This document shows positions 15,384 to 19,654 of a stretch of DNA of 19,654 nt, one piece after another (position 1 is the first letter of the stretch; each line of letters opens with the position of its first letter). The stretch is taken from contig JAEOTF010000454.1 in assembly GCA_016840025.1 (NCBI GenBank), positions 1-19,654 of the forward strand, written 5' to 3'. Made by a program: the position numbers and the translations under genes. The notes under the pieces are model-generated. The model saw only the letters and a program-made list of their open reading frames with translations, searched no databases and was not told the DNA's origin. Source of the DNA: Candidatus Hodarchaeota archaeon (GTDB lineage: Archaea > Asgardarchaeota > Heimdallarchaeia > Hodarchaeales > YT1-039).

Positions 15384-15700
15384 GGTTTATGTCGCCCAAA
15401 ACACTAACACCATAATTTCATTGCGATGGTCTAAACCAATACTCATCAGGTTCTCTCGTGCTGGGCTTTTACCGCTTTTATTTTCATGTCACAAAAGAGG
15501 GTTGACCCATTCGATCATTGCATGACGTGCGTCAAAAGCTACTGCGAGGGCCCGTCTCTATTGTGAGTGTAAAACACTTACTGAAAACCGTCTCTAATGT
15601 CCCCGAAATTTTGCGCTGATTTTCATTTACTTCGTTTTAAGTATCGAATCAATCCTCGGTTTTCGGGATATTCTTATCATCGACGTATAAGATATTTTTT
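15384..15700. other. Intergenic segment rich in dyads, possible small RNA or gene remnant
   Basis: Locally richer in GC than its flanks. It holds several dyads (GGGT-TG-ACCC, TGACG-TG-CGTCA and GTGAGTG/CACTTAC around 15563-15581) and two copies of CCGTCTCTA (15552-15560, 15588-15596). On the plus strand it ends with TCTTAT/ATAAGA (15672-15677 with 15687-15692) followed by T6 (15695-15700), which looks like a terminator. The minus strand gives protein-like pieces broken by stops (for example SPARENLMSIGLDHRNEIM), so a decayed gene is the alternative. Neither is proven. Confidence 0.3.
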
Positions 15701-16081
15701 CGCTGGAAGATAAACTTATTCTTTTACTCTAGTTAGTATTAGATTAAAACCCAATTTTAGGAGATTATAGTCAATAACACCCTTTTAGCTTAGGTAAAAC
15801 TTCTATTGAAGCTTTTGATATTCCCTCATTTACCATCATGGGTAATATTAGTTTTTAACATTGGGAGTGTGTAAAAACAATCAAACAAGGGATTTATATA
15901 GATTTTTTGCACTTTAAGAACAATTTTTAAAAAATAAACTCCATAGTATCTAACCCAGTCTCATACAACCACAAAGAAGATTGTTTTTCTTATGAAACGA
16001 TAATTTGTAACACCCCCACCTAAATATCCCTTTTTTTAGCTGTTCTCTCCGTAAATATTTTACTGGGCGGATTCTCTCTCC
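15701..16081. other. AT-rich spacer downstream of the 5S gene
   Basis: I see no gene. The DNA is AT-rich with short open frames only; the longest coding-like piece is about 22 codons on the minus strand near 15775-15840. It separates the 5S transcript's U-tract from the dyad-rich segment. Confidence 0.4.
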
Positions 16082-16087
16082 AAAAAA
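16082..16087 (-). terminator. U-tract after the permuted 5S
   Basis: Six T on the minus strand, 13-18 bases past the last base of the terminal clamp. It fits archaeal U-tract termination and supports a short stand-alone 5S transcript. Confidence 0.5.
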
Positions 16088-16099
16088 TGCTTAAATTGC

Positions 16100-16250
16100 G
16101 CGTGATGCAGTTTCCGAGTTCGGAATGAGATCGGGTGTAACCTTGCTCCTTTGACCGCGTAAAGCGCAGCTTCCCCGTGTTCCCAAATTGGCTTCCGCAC
16201 AATAGTACTTACGGGAACGGAAGCAAGCTTAACTTTCGGCTGCATCACGC
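16100..16250 (-). rRNA. Circularly permuted 5S rRNA
   Basis: Read 5' to 3' on the minus strand, the native 3' domain comes first (16233-16165): GTTAAGCTTGC (loop B and helix II), then GTAAGTACTATTG...GGAAGCC...TTTGGGAAC (helices IV/V, with the archaeal AGUACU and UGGGAA landmarks), then GCTGCG (helix I 3' strand). A CUUUA loop (16164-16160) follows. Then comes the native 5' domain (16159-16112): CGCGGT (helix I 5' strand), GGAGCAAG (helix II), CCGATCTCATTCCGAACTCGG (helix III/loop C, the most conserved 5S segment). The native parts add up to about 117 nt, normal for 5S. New ends lie in loop B and are joined by a perfect 11-bp helix (16250-16240 with 16110-16100). Helices I, II and III all re-form from my hand alignment. 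Confidence 0.85.
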
Positions 16251-16270
16251 TGAAGCAGGCCTTTAATTTA

Positions 16271-16281
16271 TATCTTTTATA
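16271..16281 (-). promoter_or_regulatory. TATA-like box for the permuted 5S
   Basis: TATAAAAGATA on the minus strand (16281-16271). A TATA element centred near 16278 would start transcription around 16253, almost exactly at the first base of the 11-bp terminal clamp (16250). The 55-base gap also serves the divergent DHH gene on the plus strand. Confidence 0.45.
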
Positions 16282-16305
16282 ATCTTATTGAGGTGTACAT
16301 AATCA

Positions 16306-17343
16306 ATGAGAAGCTTTCAATTTCCTGAAAGAGTCCAGTCTTTTTTTGACTTAATCCATTATCAGTCCACAAAGAGTATACAATTGTGGTGCCATAAAAA
16401 TGCAGATATTGACAGTTTTGGAGCAGCGATAGGCTTATATCACCTTCTTAAAACGATGAAAAAGAGTCTTCAACTCTCTATTCACGTTGATTCCTGTTCT
16501 GTGGTTACTAAAGCGTTTATTGACGTTCTAGGGGTTTATATCAACCTTTCCAACTTTGAGAAATTACCTAAAAGCGATATGATTGTTGTTATTGATTTTT
16601 CTAATCCTGAAACGATTAATAGCTCTTGGAACTCTCTTTCTGGCTTTAAGGTGATAATTGACCACCATGAAGCGATTAAAAAACCCCCATTAACCGATGA
16701 ATGTGTTTGTGAAAGCGATTTTGTTGCGACGTGTGAAATAATAACTGCTTTGTATGTATATACTGGAATTCCAATCCCTCCACCCATAGCTAATTACCTT
16801 CTAGCAGGAATAATCTATGATTCACAAAGATTTAGATTGGGAGATAAAGATTTATTCTCTTCTACAAACGTTTTATTGAGAAATGGGGGAGATTATCAGT
16901 TAATAATTAAAACATTAGAACGACCTCGCCCTTTATCTGAAAGAATTGCAAGAATTAAGGCTGCACAACGAATGAAGAAAGTACGAATCAATGGGGTTGT
17001 TCTGCTTTTCTCCTACGTACGTTCTTTTGAGGCATCTGCAGCCCGAGCGTTACTAAATCTAGGCGGAGACATCGCTTTAGTAGTTTCAGAGCGCATAGAT
17101 GAAACTCGTATTAGCATAAGGGCATCTTTACGTATTGTTGAAAAAACTAAAATCAATATCTGTAATCAAATCTGTATCCCATTAGCAGAAAAATTTGGAG
17201 GCACTGGGGGAGGGCATGAAGGGGCAGGTGGAGTTAACCTCAAGAGAAAAATTGAATATGCCCAAATTTTAGACGCAGTCTTGAATATTATTTCAAATAT
17301 TAATACGTTAGTAGAACAAGACACTCCAGATTCAACAGAGTAG
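16306..17343 (+). CDS. DHH/DHHA1 phosphoesterase (NrnA/RecJ-like)
   Basis: A 345-residue Mn-dependent phosphoesterase of the DHH superfamily, likely acting on short oligoribonucleotides, pAp or similar nucleotide phosphodiesters; the exact substrate cannot be read from sequence. Catalytic motifs are complete: HKNADIDS (30-37), VVIDFSN (Asp97), IDHHE (Asp119-His121) and GIIYDSQRF (Asp172). The C-terminal DHHA1 substrate-binding motif is GGTGGGHEGAGG (298-309). The length matches NrnA-type proteins and not the longer RecJ. GAGGTG lies upstream of the ATG. It is divergent from the 5S gene with a very short shared upstream region, so a role in RNA turnover is plausible but only inferred. Confidence 0.8.
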   Translation: MRSFQFPERVQSFFDLIHYQSTKSIQLWCHKNADIDSFGAAIGLYHLLKTMKKSLQLSIHVDSCSVVTKAFIDVLGVYINLSNFEKLPKSDMIVVIDFSNPETINSSWNSLSGFKVIIDHHEAIKKPPLTDECVCESDFVATCEIITALYVYTGIPIPPPIANYLLAGIIYDSQRFRLGDKDLFSSTNVLLRNGGDYQLIIKTLERPRPLSERIARIKAAQRMKKVRINGVVLLFSYVRSFEASAARALLNLGGDIALVVSERIDETRISIRASLRIVEKTKINICNQICIPLAEKFGGTGGGHEGAGGVNLKRKIEYAQILDAVLNIISNINTLVEQDTPDSTE

Positions 17344-17474
17344 GACTAACTTGAAAGAAAGAAGTTTTGAATGATTTAGAGCAAATAAGCCCAAATAAAA
17401 CCCCAAAAAGCCGAACTTGATAGATCCAGGTTCGTTTAGCTTGTTAATTGAATATGTACCATCCAAATATCACA

Positions 17475-18362
17475 CTATCTAGCATTTACTCTTTGGTTAA
17501 GCTCTGAAAGGAACCCCAAATATGTACCATCAAGTAGAATCACTTCAAAATCGATTAAGGTAAATATCCGATCAATAAACGTCTGAATTGATCTTTGGGA
17601 GGGATAAATAGAAAAACTACTGCCTATTCTGGATGATGAAAGGATTTTGTTGAATCCTGGGAGAATTAAAATGCGGATCATTTTTGACTGGTCAATACTC
17701 TGTGACTTTGGCTGTTTATTGTTCCTATAAGCAATTTTTAATTCCGAATAAGATATCTCCCCTGTAAGGAGAACTGGGAACCTGTAAAAAGATTGGAAAG
17801 GCGTGTCCTGGGATTTTGAATGAAACTCTCGAAGATAAACAGTAGGATGAACATGACCTAATATTATTTCATCAATCTCTTGAAATACTGGTATTTGATG
17901 CCCATGGGCTAAACCTACAGTTCCTTCATCAGTTTCCAATATTTTTCCTTTGCCTGAGAAAATGGGAAAACCTTTAGAGGGTAAAAGCTTCTCGATATTA
18001 GGATCATGATTACCTTTGCCAAAGACTAATCTTGCATCGGATATTTGAGTTATCTCGTTCACTAACTTCTCAAGGAGTCTTTTTTCAAATTTTGTGGCTC
18101 CAAATGAGTGTTTTGTGTCTCCCAAGAAGATTATGTTAGCAGGGTCATTAATATCAACTATATTAACAAGATCTGTGATTGTTTCTTCAGAGATTCCTTG
18201 AATAGACACTCCTTGCCTTAGAAATTCAAGTTCTATCCCCAAATGAAGATCTGCCACTATAAGACTCTTTTCATAGGGATTTCCAATTAGTTTTACCCGG
18301 TGATTAAGGGGCTTAAAGGAACCATCTTCGAAGTAATCTATATTCCTCACTGGTAACCGCAA
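17475..18362 (-). CDS. Calcineurin-like metallophosphoesterase (COG1407-like)
   Basis: A 295-residue dinuclear-metal phosphoesterase with all five motifs: VADLHLG (Asp38, His40), FLGDTKH (Gly81-Asp82), GNHD (117-120), HGH (153-155) and GHVH (169-172). The HPTVYLRE stretch after the last motif is typical of archaeal ICC-like phosphoesterases, some relatives of which neighbour DNA-repair helicase genes. The ~100-residue tail carries no motif I know. The start is uncertain: TTG at 18362 (with GGAAG close upstream) or GTG twelve bases later. Its start overlaps the end of the SWIM gene by about 50 bases, so the two are likely translationally coupled. Confidence 0.8.
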   Translation of the reverse strand: MRLPVRNIDYFEDGSFKPLNHRVKLIGNPYEKSLIVADLHLGIELEFLRQGVSIQGISEETITDLVNIVDINDPANIIFLGDTKHSFGATKFEKRLLEKLVNEITQISDARLVFGKGNHDPNIEKLLPSKGFPIFSGKGKILETDEGTVGLAHGHQIPVFQEIDEIILGHVHPTVYLREFHSKSQDTPFQSFYRFPVLLTGEISYSELKIAYRNNKQPKSQSIDQSKMIRILILPGFNKILSSSRIGSSFSIYPSQRSIQTFIDRIFTLIDFEVILLDGTYLGFLSELNQRVNAR

Positions 18363-18615
18363 AATCTTCCGTCTTCTTGGTTTTTTTGGCTTTTTGTGCC
18401 GCCAAAATATGTTTACAACTGTACTCTATATTCAATAACCCATTCTTCTGGAAATCTACACAGCTGCAGAAGTTTTCAAAGACTAAGTACTCCCTCGACT
18501 TTCCTAGTACAACTAAGCGTTCTTTTTTTTGGGGGAGAATAATGTATCTCTTTATCATGCATTTTTCCACAAGGGATTTTGCCTCTTCTAACCTTCTTTC
18601 ATAAGAGTTCTTCAA
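18313..18615 (-). CDS. SWIM zinc-finger protein
   Basis: A 100-residue protein consisting mostly of one SWIM domain: FCSCVDF (Cys50, Cys52) and SCKHILA (Cys67, His69), the CxCx(n)CxH zinc signature. A basic helical N-terminus (YERRLEEAKSLVEKCMIKRY) precedes it. SWIM domains bind DNA or proteins, and small archaeal SWIM proteins often accompany recombination or repair factors. The overlap with the metallophosphoesterase gene suggests the two products work in one process, possibly nucleic-acid repair; that is inference. Confidence 0.75.
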   Translation of the reverse strand: MKNSYERRLEEAKSLVEKCMIKRYIILPQKKERLVVLGKSREYLVFENFCSCVDFQKNGLLNIEYSCKHILAAQKAKKTKKTEDFAVTSEEYRLLRRWFL

Positions 18616-18754
18616 AGTATATCCTTTCCTTGACTAATAAGATAAACTTAGCTGAGTTGAGAGATAACTGTGGTGATTAACTAGACTAAAGACTTTAATT
18701 AGTTGATACTTTAAGTTTACTAATTTGGCCTACTAAGAAAATGTTTATTGGCTG

Positions 18755-19654
18755 TTAGGCTTGGGTAAGTTCACTTGCTAGTATTTCAATAGGTATATTT
18801 GCCAATCCTAACATGGAGCGACGGCCGCGAATATTTTTGTTTTCCATTTTTGAAGTAATTATTCCCATCTTTATTAATTCTTGAATGTAATGCCATATCT
18901 GGGTTCGTTTTCTTGGTTTTCGGGTAATTTCTTCACAAATACTCTGATAAGTTAGAATAAGTTCATTTAAGGATATAAACGATTCAGGAAATTCTTTAAG
19001 GCAGATGACAAATGCTTGAAGAATGAGTCTTTGATGTAACGGGAGTGGTTGAAGTAGTTTATAGATATCAACGGAAGCTGTGTTTTTTTTAGCCTGTTGG
19101 ACGTGTTCGGGCAATATTACTCGAGAATGACGCATGTTAGCAATTTTCCCCGCATTCTGTAGAAGTTCCATAGAAAAACGCGCATCACCTTTTGTTGCTG
19201 TATTTTCTGCAATGAAATCAATAACTTCTGAACTGACGACAGATTTATGGAATGCGGCATAGATGCGATCTTCTATTATCGCTTTAAGCTCTTTGGTTTG
19301 ATAAGGGCGTAAAAAAATGTTGTTTCTAAGAATGGATCTTTTTATACTTTCATCCAGATTTTGGTAAAATGTTTGATTTCGTGCGGTCATGATGAGTGAT
19401 ATTCGAGAGTTGCCGCTGATTTGGTCGTCCCCACTTCGGGTTAACCAATAAAGAAGGTTTGTTCCTTTCTTTTGGTTGATATATTCTGCTTCATCTATGA
19501 GAAGAAGAAGATGAATTCTCTGTTTCTCCAAAGAGTTCAGTAGATATTGGGCTAATTCCTGTGTAGAAAATCCTCGCGTAGGAAAATGGGGATTTACTTG
19601 TCGAACTGCTTCTAATATGATAAGATAAGGCGAATTTAGCTTCCTACAATTAAT
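18755..19654 (-). CDS. cdc6: Orc1/Cdc6 replication initiator, N-terminus cut off by the window edge
   Basis: The frame stays open to the right end of the window and reads INCRKLNSPYLIILEAVRQ...PTRGFSTQELAQYLL, a classic archaeal Orc1/Cdc6 segment, so the apparent TTG start at 19531 is internal. Visible elements are Walker B LLLLIDEAEY, a sensor 1-like LIMTARNQTF, sensor 2 GDARFSMELLQNAG, and a C-terminal winged-helix domain (residues LPLHQRLILQAFV to the end) that binds origin repeats. The Walker A region lies beyond the window. The protein binds ATP and the origin and helps load MCM. I saw no origin-recognition-box repeats in the 139 bases downstream (18616-18754); the origin may lie upstream of the gene, outside the window. 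Confidence 0.9.
   Translation of the reverse strand: MNCRKLNSPYLIILEAVRQVNPHFPTRGFSTQELAQYLLNSLEKQRIHLLLLIDEAEYINQKKGTNLLYWLTRSGDDQISGNSRISLIMTARNQTFYQNLDESIKRSILRNNIFLRPYQTKELKAIIEDRIYAAFHKSVVSSEVIDFIAENTATKGDARFSMELLQNAGKIANMRHSRVILPEHVQQAKKNTASVDIYKLLQPLPLHQRLILQAFVICLKEFPESFISLNELILTYQSICEEITRKPRKRTQIWHYIQELIKMGIITSKMENKNIRGRRSMLGLANIPIEILASELTQA

Noticed and set aside
15430..15480. Resemblance to 23S rRNA 3' region on the minus strand (ACGAGAG...ACC, GTTTAGACC.TCG)
   Set aside because: The matching words are short, in the wrong order relative to real 23S and separated by unrelated sequence, so I treat them as chance.
16020..16248. Two short minus-strand open frames (16020-16202, 16060-16248)
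   Set aside because: They lie across the permuted 5S rRNA, whose conserved helices and loop C explain the sequence far better than coding.
18616..18754. Replication origin next to the Orc1/Cdc6 gene
   Set aside because: No repeated origin-recognition-box-like elements or marked unwinding element stood out in this short gap.
1..19654. CRISPR array, insertion sequence or integration site
   Set aside because: No regularly spaced repeats with spacers, no intact transposase or integrase, and no paired terminal repeats were seen.

Overview
The window looks like a piece of an Asgard-type archaeal chromosome. The coding DNA is AT-rich and the genes are archaeal: an Orc1/Cdc6 initiator, aEF-1beta with its partner zinc-finger protein, a COG1395-type regulator, a COG1340-type coiled-coil protein, a COG2108-type radical SAM protein and a SerK-like ParB-fold protein. 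On top of these sit two eukaryote-flavoured genes: a clear ribosomal protein eL22, and a Ras/Arf-type small GTPase fused behind about 330 other residues. I cannot fix the lineage below Asgard, and the assignment is an inference from gene content.

Layout. Positions 1-412 hold a GC-rich, foldable segment that may be the end of an RNA gene. From 413 to 3877 four genes lie on the minus strand: radical SAM, a helical unknown protein, a cysteine-desulfurase-like protein that lacks the PLP lysine, and eL22. From 4379 to 6746 the plus strand carries the zinc-finger/aEF-1beta pair and then the GTPase fusion, which has a structured leader. From 6773 to 8936 (minus) come the HTH regulator and the coiled-coil protein. 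From 9282 to 12225 (plus) come the SerK-like protein, two small membrane proteins, a tRNA-Ala(GGC) interrupted by about 31 nt in its D-loop, and a small zinc-binding protein. From 12287 to 15309 (minus) come a P-loop ATPase/wHTH protein with an Arg in place of the Walker A Lys, a Flp-like pilin and a multi-pass membrane protein. From 16100 to 16250 (minus) lies a 5S rRNA gene. A DHH phosphoesterase is divergent from it (plus), followed by a metallophosphoesterase overlapping a SWIM zinc-finger gene, and an Orc1/Cdc6 gene that runs off the right end (all minus).

The main discovery candidate is the 5S rRNA at 16100-16250. Its two halves are in swapped order. On the minus strand the native 3' domain (helix II 3' strand, helices IV/V, helix I 3' strand) comes first. 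It is joined through a CUUUA loop to the native 5' domain (helix I 5' strand, helix II 5' strand, helix III and loop C). The new ends lie in loop B and are clamped by a perfect 11-bp helix absent from normal 5S. All native helices can still form, and a TATA-like box and a U-tract flank the unit. This is therefore best read as a functional circularly permuted 5S rRNA, not as debris.

Functional themes: translation (5S, eL22, aEF-1beta, tRNA-Ala), replication and nucleic-acid metabolism (Orc1/Cdc6, DHH, metallophosphoesterase, SWIM), and surface or membrane functions (pilin, small membrane proteins, GTPase). Most genes are transcribed singly or in pairs, and several intergenic regions carry dyads that may be regulatory.
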